Origin: Galaxea fascicularis
Taxonomy: Eukaryota; Cnidaria; Anthozoa; Scleractinia; Euphylliidae
DNA: 64,000 bases
Assembly (NCBI GenBank): GCA_948470475.1
Contig: OX419345.1
Location: 17,972,739-18,036,738, forward strand
Direction of reading: 5' to 3'
This document shows positions 24,501-35,587 of this stretch, piece by piece (within the stretch, counting starts at the first letter, position 1; the number at the start of each line of letters is the position of its first letter). The notes under the pieces were generated by a model, which saw only the letters and a list, made by a program, of their open reading frames with translations, made no database searches and was not told where the DNA came from. A program made the translations under genes and the position numbers.

Positions 24501-27500
24501 GTTATAGTGAAATTACATGTGATTATGCCATCAGGGTGGCCTTTTCGTTCAATTCTTTTCTCAGTACTGTGTGAGAGGCCCGCGTCAACAACAAAAAAGG
24601 TGCCTCCGATTTAGTGATTGTCTTGAATGTATATGAGGGCAAACCTGAGTTACAAATCATTTTACTCCTGGTCTTTTACCCTTGTGGTGCTAAGAATTCG
24701 GAAAACAAAAGTATAATTTATTTAATTGTTTGTTTCCGCAAGTAACGTAATTTACACATCATACAAACATTGACGAAGGGCCTTCAAGCCGACGAAACTT
24801 TGTCAACTTTAGGATTGAAAAATAATAAGCAAAGTATTATCTGATTTCTGGTATCGATTTGGCCCTTCTGTGGCTTTTGGGATCATGAATTTAATATTAA
24901 TAGTAAATAAGTTGGAAAAAATAGTTGGCTAAGATTTATTCACACTGAGTGAAACGTTAGTACACCGCCCTGACTGGTTGTAAACTGAGTGGCTGCAATT
25001 TGCACCCAAAAACAGCAGTCTAGCAAAGTCCACGTGTCCCTAAAGTGTTGTAAAGCGCTTTGAGACTTGGGATAAAGCGCTATATAAATCCTCATTATTA
25101 TTATTAAATGGGTAAACAATTTTTCTTCATGGCGAAAACAAGAGCAGACATTCAGAAAGCGCACAGAGAGCGAAAAAAGGCCAAAGAAGGCAGTGCATAT
25201 CTTAATCACGAGGTCAAAATCGAAAATGCTGTCGCCTTCAACGACTGGGCAAAAAAGAGTGTCTTGAAAACAGCAGTTCGGTGAGTTACAGCGGGGTTTT
25301 ACTCAAAAGAAGAGTACTCTGACGCAGGCAAATTCCTTGATAGAAAATACAAAAATGTCAAAGCCGTTCAAAACACAATGAAAATTCACTCTGTTGCCGG
25401 CATTTCGGCGGAGCAAGTTAAAGTGAAAGAAACGTCCTGTTACTGTGACCAATGCGTGACGGGTGAAGAATTCAAAGGAAGTTCAACATGTGGTTGAAGT
25501 CACAGTAATGAAGTTACAGGTCCTCTTGACAGCCGACTTGCTATTCGTGTCAACGATTGGGTTACTGCCGACTATGAAGGTGCCTGGTACATTGGACAAG
25601 TCAACAGGATCACCGGAGAGGTCGAGGTTTCCTTCATGATTAAAGGCCGAAGGGAAAGGCAGCGGCAAGGAGTTTTAAGTGGCCCGCTCAAAAAGATGTC
25701 TTGTGGTTGGAAAGGAAGAGTATTCTCTGTGTTTTTGAGGCCCCCGTTCTTGTCGGCAAAACCGGCCGCGCCTTCAAATTAATTAACAGAGACAAGGATT
25801 GAGCTGATTGAACAACGCCATGGAAGTTACAAACTTGAAACGAACTTCAGACTATCAGTTTGTATACTGAGTCTTGCTCTTAACAGACCTGTTTTGTTAC
25901 AATTAACTTAGCCACAGTTACGCTGATTTGTGAATTTCTCTCCCTTGCAGCACGCAAGTGTGCCTCTCTTACGGCACGCAAGTATGACTGTAAATTACGT
26001 TACCATATGTTTGTTGTATTGGAAAGCAGTTTGACTATTTGCAAAGACGTTGGTCTGGCATTTGTTTCAAACAGTTCTAGGACAACTGGTTCGTGTTGAA
26101 AAATACCATATACCTAGTTCCAATTTGCACTTGGCCTTCACGTTTTGCTGGATTTTTAATAATTTTGTAAGTGGTTAGGGATTTTTTAATGTATATGCTG
26201 ATTTTCAGACTTCTCTATCGAAAAGATTTCTATAAGCATTCAAAGGGCTAAAACAGTTATCCTGTAACGTTTTTTACTTTTAGAGTTTGAAAAATAGTGA
26301 AATAGAATGATGTCGTTGTTATCAGTACGAATTGTAAATTACGTTACCATACCTAACACACCATTTGTTGAATGCTAAAGCTGAAAGCATTAATAACAAA
26401 CCACCTATCAAAAACTTTAAGCTCTGATGTTTAAATTTAAGTATTTTTGAAACAGCTGTTGCTTGAAAATAAGAAATAAGAAAGAAAAGAAAACAGTATA
26501 TTTTATATTGGGGTAAATGGAAACTCATTCGCGATTTTGTAATGAAAATTTTTCAGATGAATTTATATTATCAGCAGGAAATAAAGTAAAATGACTTTTT
26601 CTGTACCTTTCTCTTTCGAAACGAAAACAAAGTTTTGGATGAAAGAAACCTGTTCTTTCTTTTTTATTAATTTTTTTTGGCAATGGAGGAGCTAACCATT
26701 TATTTGCTGTAACTCACAAACCAATGGGTCAATTCTTGTCCAAATTTAGAAAATAAAAGGCTGATTATTATTCTATCAGAAAAATTTACTGACAGGACGA
26801 TCGGCAAAACTTTTTTTTTCGACTTTTTAAACTGGTGATAGTCCCTGTTAGCTGAGAATGGGTGATCAATGAAGTGTGTACTTAAGGCACAGAGAATCGC
26901 TGTCAACAGTGCTTTCATTTTTTAGGCGATACACAGGCACACTTAAACAATCTTGAAGTTGTGGCAAGTAGTAATGAGCAAAAGAGAAAAAAAATACAAG
27001 GGTACACTCAGTGTCCATTTTCAGAAGCTGCACCTTTTCTCAAGCATTGTATTACTTGAAATTTTGATCCCTTTTAGTTCTTATACAAGTTAAGCGGTAC
27101 TTACTGTTCCCGGACCAACTTAAAGCGCACTCCGACGAATCATCTGGGCGCCGAAGGCCTTATACATGTAACAGTACTAAAAGTGATAAGAAAGCTTAAA
27201 AGAATAATAAAATGCACGTGTCAAATTATTCAACTGAACAACACTCATTGTGCTGGCTACCGGCAGTTTCATATGCTTAGACTGCTTCTCCATTACATCA
27301 AAATACTAAGTTTTAACAAGTATACTTTTATGTTACATCAAACTGTTTGAGGTGTGTCACCCGCCAGTTCTGATGATGCAAAGTTAAGGGCAACCTGGCA
27401 AAAATGATTATTACTACACTTTTATGTTACATCAAACTGTTTGAGGCGTGTCACCCACCAATCTAATGATAAATACAAGTTTAGTGCAAACTGGCAAAAA

Positions 27501-30071
27501 ACGATTAGTATACTTTTATGTTACATCAAACTGTTTGAGGCGTGTCACCCGCCAGTTCTGATGATAAAAACAGTTAGTTTAGTGCAAACTGGCAAAAACG
27601 ATTAGTATACTTTTATGTTACATCAAACTGTTTGAGGTGTGCCACCCGCCAGTTCTGATGATAAAAACAGTTAGTTTAGGGCAAACTCGCAAAAATGATT
27701 AGTGTACTTTTATGTTACATCAAACTGTTTGAGGTGTGCCACCCGCCAGTTCTGATGATAAAAACAGTTAGTTTAGGGCAAACTCGCAAAAATGATTAGT
27801 GTACTTTTATGTTACATCAAACTGTTTGAGGTGTGCCACCCGCCAGTTCTGATGATAAAAACAGTTAGTTTAGGGCAAACTGGCAAAAATGATTAGCATG
27901 CTTTTATGTTACATCAAACTGTTTGAGGTGTGTCACCCACCAGTTCTGATGATAAATACAAGTTTAGTGCAAACTGGCAAAAACGATTAGTATACTTTTA
28001 TGTTACATCAAACTGTTTGAGGTGTGTCACCCACCAGTTCTAATGCTAAATACAAGTTTAGTGCAAACTGGCAATATGATTAGTATACTTTTATGTTACA
28101 TTGATCTGTTTGAGGCGTGCGACCTGTCAGTTCTGATGACAAAGTTAAGTGCAAGCTGGCAAAATGTGGGTTTATTTTGTCATTGGGGATTGTTCCAAGA
28201 GGTTTTTCATTACATAATTATCCTGATTTTCTCGTTTCTTACAAACCGACATTTCCAAAATCCCAATTCAACCTGGATATTGCTCTCAACTACTATAATT
28301 ATTAATAAATTATCTGCAAAACACTGTCAACACTTGAATAAATTTGAATAAGAAGAAGCATTTTAGAATCCAACAGATTAATAAATATTACAAGTTTGTG
28401 ATAAATATTAGTACATGCTAACTACTCAACCACCACAACACAAACCTATATATTAGACTACATAGGCGTAACGTGTATGAATTTAAAGCGACTCTTTCAC
28501 AGCCATCAGTTAAATCATGTTGACTCTTTTTAAAAAGTTTGAGAAAAAGAGCATGCAATTAATTCTCAAAAACAATACTGAAATATAAATGTATGTGCTA
28601 TTAATATGTTTGCATATACCTTCCAATGTTGATACCACAACCCAACTTTTCCGCCCCGTGCTGCTTGCAACATCAGAGCTCCTCTTGAAAAGGATTTTCG
28701 CGGTTGCCTGGCATTGCTCGGGAAACCAGTTGCTTCTGGAAGAGGAGAAGAACGCTTCTTTTGATCCGTACTTGTATCACACGTTGGTGTATTTGGGTTT
28801 TCATTTCCTTCTCCGCGCTTTCTTACGGTTAGCTTGGCTGCTCTTCGCCGCTCCCGCTTTCTTTTTCTTTGCACGAGAGTAAGTGACCCGCACTCGCTTC
28901 AAATTCTGCTTTTGCGAATTACATTCACTGGCAGAGTCCGCCATCTTGCTGTGCGTCTAAAATATATTCACTCGAAGTCAACTGACGATCTAATTTCACA
29001 AGGCGTTTTTATTTATCATGAGTGAATCAATATGTTCTACCCTTCTGGTTCATTTCTAAAACAACGACAACTTCCATGACATTAAAACAGATTATGACGC
29101 CTTGCCGGTCTCAGATGAAAAGAAACCCAGTGGGCGTTAAGTTGAGGTATGTCAGGAATGCTAGGAAATTTTCCTAGCATTCCTTTGCAGTACTTACGGC
29201 ACATGTCTGCTGCGTCCCCTCATGTGCCCTTCAGTTGGGCCCATGACATCCTTCCTAAGAAGCGCCTTTTGGGGGGAAGCAAGGGTGAGAGTACGTTTAT
29301 TTCCTGACATGAAGCTGTGACTCAAGCCTAGAGAGCCTTCCACTAAGGGGAATACGGTAAGTCTCATAACCACATTAAAAATTAAAATTATAAAAAGACA
29401 ACTCGCACCTGTCTCAGTAATCAGTTTTAATACTTGTTCCACATCTTTTAAAGCTGGACTCACATGATGTGCCTTACAGAGATGGCTGACTTTAAACTCT
29501 TTCAGCTCACGAACGTCCTTCAAACACCGTGAACAAGATAACAAAGACATTACGTAAAATTGCTGTTGGCACAATGGAGTAGTTTATTTTGCTGTGGGGC
29601 GGTTGTCAGCTCTTTAAGGAAATGAATCAGGCGTTTTGTTCTTTCTCTCTCCTCTTCTCTTTTCCTCGGGTTTATTTTCAGCTCAGCTCGTAAACCCCAA
29701 CGAACCAACCACTACTATATTTTTTCTCCCTTCCCCCCAACGATATTCTGATTGCACCCGTCAGAAATGTGTAGGCAAGATGTCAGTGTTCAAAATCGGG
29801 GCGACAAGGCGATGGGGCGATATCACCTGACACCCTTGATTAAGGTCAAGCAGTGGACGCAGGTGGATTATGGAGAATGGGCATCAGGATTGAACATAAA
29901 TAGGGATAGACTCCTACCTAATAACCCTTCCATGAGCCAAAACATGCAACTTACCAACAAGATCAGCTTTGAATTATTTGCGTTTATCAGTTGAAAAAGC
30001 TCGTCCGTGGACATGTTGGATACGCCAGGGAATCGCAATTTCACAGCTTCGGTTGTCACCCTCATCGCCAT
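21506..30071 (-). CDS. single-domain rhodanese-like sulfurtransferase, paralogue B
   Basis: Exons 29955-30071, 29409-29517 and 21506-21834 join in phase and encode 184 residues. Intron positions and the 109-nt middle exon match paralogue A exactly, so the two are tandem duplicates. The domain includes LDVRELKEFKVSHL, the active loop CYCSLGYRSS with its catalytic Cys, and YNLEGSIFKWANEGK. A family-typical HPYNVIWGKLLNAELRRYEP block follows, and then a short polar tail. The MAMRVTTEAVKLRFPGV start was chosen by alignment with paralogue A; the frame stays open upstream to 30242 and could add an N-terminal extension. Intron 2 is 7.6 kb and hosts transposons, a minisatellite and a possible nested gene. 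Head-to-head with the methyltransferase gene. Confidence 0.9.
22335..23159. mobile_element. pogo/Tigger-like non-autonomous element
   Basis: The ends are TAGTCGAACCCCGCTATTTC on the left and inverted CAGTCGAACCCCGCTATTTC on the right, flanked by TA on both sides. Both ends carry extra GTTCGAAATAGC or GTTCGAAATAACCG subterminal repeats. There is no transposase frame. Confidence 0.85.
25043..25106. repeat. SINE-like 3' tail
   Basis: GTAAAGCGCTTTGAGACTTG, AAAGCGCTATATAAATCC and a short ATT run form a tail style common to SINE/LINE 3' ends. A related tail lies near 61625-61680. Confidence 0.45.
25129..25800 (+). pseudogene. decayed protein frame of the 3.2-kb transposon
   Basis: The frame starts MAKTRADIQKAHRERKKAKE and stops after about 51 codons. 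A second piece then reads MKIHSVAGISAEQVKVKETS and a CYCDQC Cys cluster, then a stop, then RLAIRVNDWVTADYEGAWYI, which resembles a Tudor or SH3-like domain. The middle, where a catalytic domain would be expected, appears deleted. I recall similar uncharacterised multi-copy proteins in cnidarians, but cannot name a family. Confidence 0.55.
27321..28165. repeat. minisatellite, nine units of 93-97 bp
   Basis: The phrase ACTTTTATGTTACATCAAAC (or one-base variants) starts at 27324, 27418, 27512, 27609, 27706, 27803, 27900, 27994 and 28087. Each unit also holds GCCAGTT and its inverse AACTGGC about 40 bp apart, able to form a small hairpin. The outer units are the most diverged. Confidence 0.92.
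28620..28944 (-). CDS. candidate nested gene, first two exons, function unknown
   Basis: Exon 1 (28827-28944) starts MADSASECNSQKQNLKRVRV and is Lys/Arg-rich (SRAKKKKAGAAK). Exon 2 (28620-28735) follows a strong pyrimidine-tract acceptor, TTCTTCTCCTCTTCCAG, joins in phase, and reads SFSRGALMLQAARGGKVGLW before a GTATATG donor. Downstream exons were not found. It lies on the same strand inside intron 2 of rhodanese B, so a nested gene or an alternative transcript are both possible. The basic N-terminus suggests a nuclear protein, which is inference only. Confidence 0.4.
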
Positions 30072-30192
30072 CTTGGAAATTGGATCTCGACCCCAGTTGC
30101 CTCCTCGGAAAGCCCTGGGAAGAAAATACTCAGTCTCGCTTGTAGTCTCTCTCGGTTCAAAAGTCCAATTTGTGATGCTTGCATGAGCTAGA
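30072..30192. promoter_or_regulatory. divergent promoter region of rhodanese B and the isoaspartyl methyltransferase
   Basis: Only about 120 bp separate the two upstream start choices (305 bp if the methyltransferase starts at 30376). There is no clear TATA box. Confidence 0.5.
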
Positions 30193-33100
30193 ATGAGCTT
30201 GTGCATGAGCTCTTTTTGGCGAATTTTGGTGACGACGCTCATTTATAGCTCGACTTGTCTGTCAGATAAGGACACAGCAGCCGGCTTCTGCAAGACAAAA
30301 GGCTGTTCAGAGCAAAAGGATCAAACAACACAATCTAATTTGCAACCTGAGCAAGAAAACGTTCGTCCATCTGGCATGGAGTGGAGATCGCACGGCAAAG
30401 ACAACAACGACTTGATTTCGCAGCTCAAGCGAAATAGGATAGTGAAAACGCAGCAAGTTGAAGAGGCAATGAGAAAGGTGGATCGTGGTAATTATTGTGA
30501 TCATTCACCATACATGGACCATCCTCAATCTATTGGTTATGGCGTGACAATTAGTGCACCACATATGCATGCCCACGCCTTGGAAATGCTCAAAGACTAT
30601 TTGTACGATGGGGCTAAGGCCTTAGATGTTGGTTCAGGTATGGCAAACAGAACGTGTTATGTTTCTTCATGTATTTCACTGTGATATGTATTTTAAATTG
30701 AACAATGACGACGTTGAAGATGATGATGATTACAACGCTGAAGATCTCTCTTAAATTACGGTTGCTCACATTCTACGTGAAGTGGTCTCCATTACATAAC
30801 CCCTCCCTCCCTCCCTCCCTCTATCAGCTGAGCTGCTTGTAAGGAAACCTCTGGGTGCTTTGGGGTTGGAGATTACTGCTGGTGATAGCAATGACAATGG
30901 AAAACAATCACAATAATTATTAAAATCGTGCTAATGATAATAATGATAACTACAACGATTACCTCTGTAGAATCCTTGGTTCCAATAACAGGATTTAATA
31001 TTATCTTGACACACTGTACATAACACCAAATACATTGACTAAACAAACATGGTGACTCCACACTCTTGTAAGCAAGGCTACATACGCATATATTAGTAAA
31101 CACACAAAACGGGCATGCATACGTTACAACCTCCAGTGACAAGAACAAACCTTTAGGGACTTTGATAAAAGTGTTTCTCATATGAAACAGTGTAAAAGCA
31201 CTTCCTTCATTTCAGGAAGCGGTTATCTCACTGCTTGTATGGCTGAAATGGTAGGTAAAAGTGGAAAGGTAGTTGGCATTGAACATATTCCAGAGCTTGT
31301 GGAGCAGTCAAAGCGAAACATGATGCAGGGAAATGCTGACCTTTTGGAGAGTGGACAGGTCATTTTTGTGACAGGTGATGGAAGGCAAGGATATGAAAAT
31401 GGTACGCAGAGAGTGAGCTTAAGTGTTAAGAATAGGCAGTGGTTAGTCAAACATACTGTGATGGTGACGTTGCTCAAACCACAGGATACCTAGCCTACCA
31501 TGCAATAGTGGTTACTACAGTGTGAGCTTAAAATTGGGCAGCCACCCTCATTCAGCTGAAAGCCCTCTTTTCCCTGAATTCTTGATTGCTTTCTAACTTG
31601 GTATCTGTTACAAATAAGTCCATGCCAGCAGTTGTCACATTGTGACTTAGCTTGAGGATGTGTAGCATTGACAGAGCTCTCAAGTCTCACTCATTGAGCA
31701 CAAGAATCGTGCAAACAAAATTAAGGTATCAGCCAACCCAAAATTGACCGTTTTTCATAATTTTGGATTTCTATGTTTCGATAGATCTTGGGAGTAGTTT
31801 TCATTTTAAAAAAATTCCACAAAAAAAAATGTTTTTCGTACGGGAAGTTATAATTTGAGCGAATAACAATTTTGCTTGACGCTAATCCCATTATGGTCGA
31901 AATTCTATTTTTCCTTGTTTCTCGAAATCAAAATTTAGGCGAGATGTGCATGCATTTTGAACTTCAAGTTGGCAGCCCCTGGATCAATTTAACTGAAATT
32001 TGGTCAAATTGTTGTCAGATAGCTCACCTACTAAACCGTGTCTGCGAATTTTAATTTGTCTTTTCATTTTAAAGTTATAGCCTATTTTCCACTGGCGGTG
32101 GCAATAACTTCTCATCCCCGAATATATTTGCTTGTAAAAATAAAACGAGCACGCTTTCAAGAAATCTGAGACACGGTTTTTTAGGCAAACGTGTGAAGAA
32201 ATGAAAGTTGTGTGAATCATTTTCTTCCGTTTGTTTTTGGTGAGCGTGGAACTTAATGAATAAAAACACTCCTTTTTTAAGCGCATTAAAGGGAATTAGT
32301 TGTAGGCATGACTACTCAGCTTTCGGAAAATATACGGTTTATGGGGGTTTGTGTTCAAACAAAGAGCGCTAGAACGATCCGCGCGCAGACGACCCCGTTG
32401 GGTTGGCTGATACCTTAATATAATCTTACGCTCTCATGCTGAAACTATTATTTTTCAGGCATTTACTGTTTTTCATTTAAACAGTTCATTTTGAGTTGAG
32501 TAACTACCTAGATGAACCATTATTCTGGAAATAATTCATGCTCAGAATAAAGGCAAACACATCTTAGCTACTTGAATGTTTCCAAATTTTCTGGGGTAGC
32601 ATGGCAGGGTGCTTCCAAGCACAAGTGTAAATGCATCCAATTAACCTTACTCAATAAAAGTGGATAATAAAGTTACACCGGACATTAATTGCTTAAAAAC
32701 TGTGGTCAATAATTTTGAAATGCTTGGTAAATAAGACTGTTATTGTTTAAGTGTTAAAGTGCAAACATGATTTCCCTCGTTGTAATGTGTGATTCCAGAA
32801 AACATCCATACCCCACCATGTAGGGTTTGTTGGTTTCACCCTGCCCAAACGCTTGCTTTTGCCACCCCCCTCCTCCTTGGAATTCCCATGTGTGTGTGTG
32901 TTTGAGCAGGGGGTGGGGGGGGGGGGATATTTGCTGGAACTACATGTGTTTGATGCTAGAGCTTGTAACAATAAAATATTATTTTTCCTTTAGGAAAGAA
33001 TTATCTTAAATTCCAGCATGTCTGCCATGAACACCCTCTCTGAGTTACCTTATTTTACAACCACTCACTTTGTCATACATAACTTACAGATGCTCCATAT

Positions 33101-33304
33101 GATGCCATACATGTCGGTGCAGCAGCACATCCTGTTCCTGATGCTCTAATTAAACAGCTTAAGCCTGGTGGCAGGCTATTTATTCCAGTAGGACCCGCCT
33201 ATGGTGACCAATGGCTTGAACAGATTGACAAGGACAAAGATGGAAACATTGGGCGGCAAAAACTGATGGGCGTGAGATACGTGCCTCTTACAGACAGAAA
33301 CTGA
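30193..33304 (+). CDS. PCMT1: protein-L-isoaspartate(D-aspartate) O-methyltransferase
   Basis: Exons 30193-30637, 31216-31401 and 33090-33304 join in phase and encode 281 residues, or 220 if the Met at 30376 is used. The enzyme uses S-adenosylmethionine to methylate abnormal isoaspartyl residues and so starts protein repair. Visible landmarks are [20 protein letters not shown] (the [13 protein letters not shown] substrate region), the SAM motif [15 protein letters not shown] across the first intron, [20 protein letters not shown], and [13 protein letters not shown]. The core starts [14 protein letters not shown], matching the usual animal N-terminus. The frame extends 61 codons upstream to [20 protein letters not shown], a signal-peptide-like leader, so a secreted or membrane form is possible. 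Intron 2 holds a TTAA-flanked transposon. Confidence 0.93.
31725..32414. mobile_element. 690-bp TTAA-flanked non-autonomous transposon
   Basis: The left end GGTATCAGCCAACCCAA is inverted exactly at the right end, and TTAA flanks both sides (31721-31724 and 32415-32418). TTAA duplication fits piggyBac or Kolobok superfamilies. There is no long frame. Confidence 0.85.
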
Positions 33305-35587
33305 ACGCACAGTTTTCACCAGTGGATGCATTTGCTTAAAAGCAGTCTATCTAGACTATACTCATCACAACAAAGTTTGATAATTATTGACTAAAATATT
33401 TTCTCTTCGAAAGCCGATTTACACATGTAGAATACATATTTTAATTATTTAACATGCCCATGAAATGTCTTCTGTTAAAGTAGTGTCAATTTTCTCAACA
33501 TTATGGGTACTGAATTTGGTGTTTAAATTTTTGTGCCATCTTTTGTTGTGCATACTGAGTTTCAGTTGTTTTTTAAATTAATGAAAAATAAGCAGAAACA
33601 AGATGATTTGCCTGACTAAGGCCCGGTTCAAATGTCGAACTTTTCATGCGCCGAATCAAATTCTCATTTGGGTCGACCCAAATGAATTTAATTCGACGTT
33701 AATTCAGAAGTCGAATTAAATGAGTCGAATTAAATGTTACTCTTGTGACGTTTAAGTCCAACATGGCGGATGATGAATTATGGGTAGGAAATATATCAAA
33801 ATAATTTATGTATTAGATTCGGCGAATGAGAAGTTTGACGTCTGAATCCAGAGTCGCACTTTGCCGTTTTATCTGACTGAGCCGGTCGAATTTAATGGTT
33901 GGGTCGACCCAAATCAAATTTGTTGAATTTAATTGATTCAAATGTTGAACTTTTCATGCGCCAAATCAAATCATTTGATGAAAAGTTCGACGGTTGAACT
34001 GGGCCTAAGTGTAATTTAAGTACATAAAGCATGCAGCAGGACAATAACATTTAAGAATAACAGACTATATTAATTTAAGGATGAAGAGCTGAAGATATAG
34101 CAGTGTTTCTCTACTCTGAAGTAAGAAACTCTGCATTGCATTAGTGGCCATCTTTTGTAGGTACCAATTCTACAATAAAGTGCAAAAAATAAATAAACCT
34201 GTGTATCTGAGTTGTTGTTTTGTTAAAAATGGTTGGAGGGCTGAATATTCAGTTGAAAGCTGCTATCACAGATTGGTGTATTTCAAAAATTATAAAGGCA
34301 TGTATAATGGCAGTTATGGTTTAAGAAAAATTACCCATGAATGAAAAATCAAATGGAAAACTTCTAATCCTGTTGCTGTTTTAGGTTAATCCTCAAGTTA
34401 CATATAGGTTGCCTTACAGATTTTGTCTTGCAAGGTATTGTGTTTCTATGTGCCATGCAGCATGACAAATTTATAGGGTCACAAATAAGATAATGATTAA
34501 AATCTTCCCAAGACCTGGAGTGCATAGAAGCAATCAATAATATTATTCATTGCAACAGCTTGAGTTTGAACAGCAATGGGTAAATCACAAATTCACTAAG
34601 TGATAGTGCTTCCAAAGAGGTGGCATGAAGATGCCATTTAGAAGTTAACCTGGCACCGATTCAAAATTGCAACAGTCTTCAGAAGCTTGCAATCCTAACA
34701 TAATACTACAATGGTATTTTACCTATCATAGGACCATTGCCAAGTCAAAATGGCCTCAAACATTATGCCAATTTGAGAGTTGAAGAAAAATAATATTGAT
34801 ACTGACCTTGGTGGAACTAAGAGATTTAATTAATGCAATAATTATTTAAAAAATTGGACGGAAGTACTTTGCTTTACTTTTATTTTTTAGAAATCACTGA
34901 CGTACAGCTCTAAAAAAAGTTACATTACTTGCAACAGCAGTCCTTCTTTCAATGAGTTAGTCTTAGTTAAGAGAACAAAAGACTATAAAGACTTTTAAAA
35001 TACTAACTAAACTTACTTTATTGTTATTTCAAAACAAAAGGTGATATTTTCACAAACAGAATTGACACACAACATGAAAGACAAACAGTACCACATTCAA
35101 CAGTTAATACCATAGATTTCCCAAAAATTAGTCCCAAGCTCAGACACTTCTGTATCATTGTCAAGACTTTTAAGCTGTGTTTCTAAGTTAATCCTTTCGC
35201 TATTGTCAAGCAGACAAGATTTAACACCAAATTTGCAGAACTAGCAATATAACAAATGTATGGCAGACAGTAATAAGAATTAATGTTGAGAAGGTGAGAG
35301 TAAAAGGGTTAATTAGTCAGCAGAGGGAGTATTGGAGATTGAAACGTTTTGGATGTACCGGTAAGCCCAGGAAGAGGATTTTTAGGTGGGACTATTTTTA
35401 TAGGGTTATGGTATGGTATATACTAACGGTTACAAGTCAAATTCACAACAAATAATACAGAGACAATTAACAATATCGATCATGTCATTTAAGTCTACAA
35501 AAGTTGTCACTAGTTTTTACAGTTGACTTGCTGCAAACCAACTTGTCTCTGTTGTTTCAAAGTTTGTTCTTTTGCCCTTAATTGCCA
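33305..35587. other. convergent spacer with one MITE
   Basis: Between the methyltransferase stop and the stop of the minus-strand acidic protein gene. Apart from the Harbinger-like MITE at 33620-34005, no exon or element was recognised. Confidence 0.5.
33620..34005. mobile_element. PIF/Harbinger-like MITE, copy 2
   Basis: The ends are GGCCCGGTTCAAATGTCGAA and, inverted, GGCCCAGTTCAACCGTCGAA, with an exact TAA duplication (33617-33619, 34006-34008). Internal repeats of GTCGACCCAAAT lie on both sides. A short frame MADDELWVGNISK near 33763 may be the relic of an element gene start. Confidence 0.85.

Larger units (their letters stand above)
23657..26864. mobile_element. 3.2-kb DNA transposon with perfect 24-bp TIRs and ATCA target duplication
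   Basis: The left end, 23657-23680, begins CACCCATTCTCAGCTAACAG; the right end, 26841-26864, is its exact inverse complement over 24 bases. ATCA flanks both sides (23653-23656 and 26865-26868). Seven copies of GTAAATTACGTTAC or its inverse lie inside at 24045, 24235, 24400, 24415, 24742, 25990 and 26334. A decayed protein frame starts at 25129. The 4-bp duplication is seen in several superfamilies and the family could not be assigned. Perfect ends suggest recent mobility despite the broken protein. Confidence 0.85.
22112..26880 (+). pseudogene. broken gene remnant interrupted by two transposons
   Basis: In intron 2 of rhodanese B, a plus-strand reading frame of about 65 codons (22120-22311) is cut at 22334 by the Tigger-like element. 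It resumes in the same frame at 23162 through an Ala/Arg/Ser-rich stretch to 23504, with a stop codon at 22312. After a frameshift, another frame from about 23530 runs to 23656, is cut by the 3.2-kb element, and would end a few codons beyond 26868. The encoded protein includes RTPERNVMTPRKGFTPF and SQLKKLVNANDFSECARQAS; no family was recognised. The lack of introns suggests a processed or old copy. Confidence 0.5.

Noticed and set aside
27321..28165. Regularly spaced repeats that might be a CRISPR array
   Set aside because: The whole 95-bp unit is repeated with no unique spacers, and the genome is eukaryotic; it is a minisatellite.
28589..28882. 97-codon plus-strand frame with hydrophobic stretches
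   Set aside because: It overlaps the better supported two-exon minus-strand candidate and shows no splice partner or family.
29868..30242. Longer N-terminus for rhodanese B from 30242
   Set aside because: Alignment with paralogue A places the start at 30071, and the extra part would overlap the methyltransferase start on the other strand.
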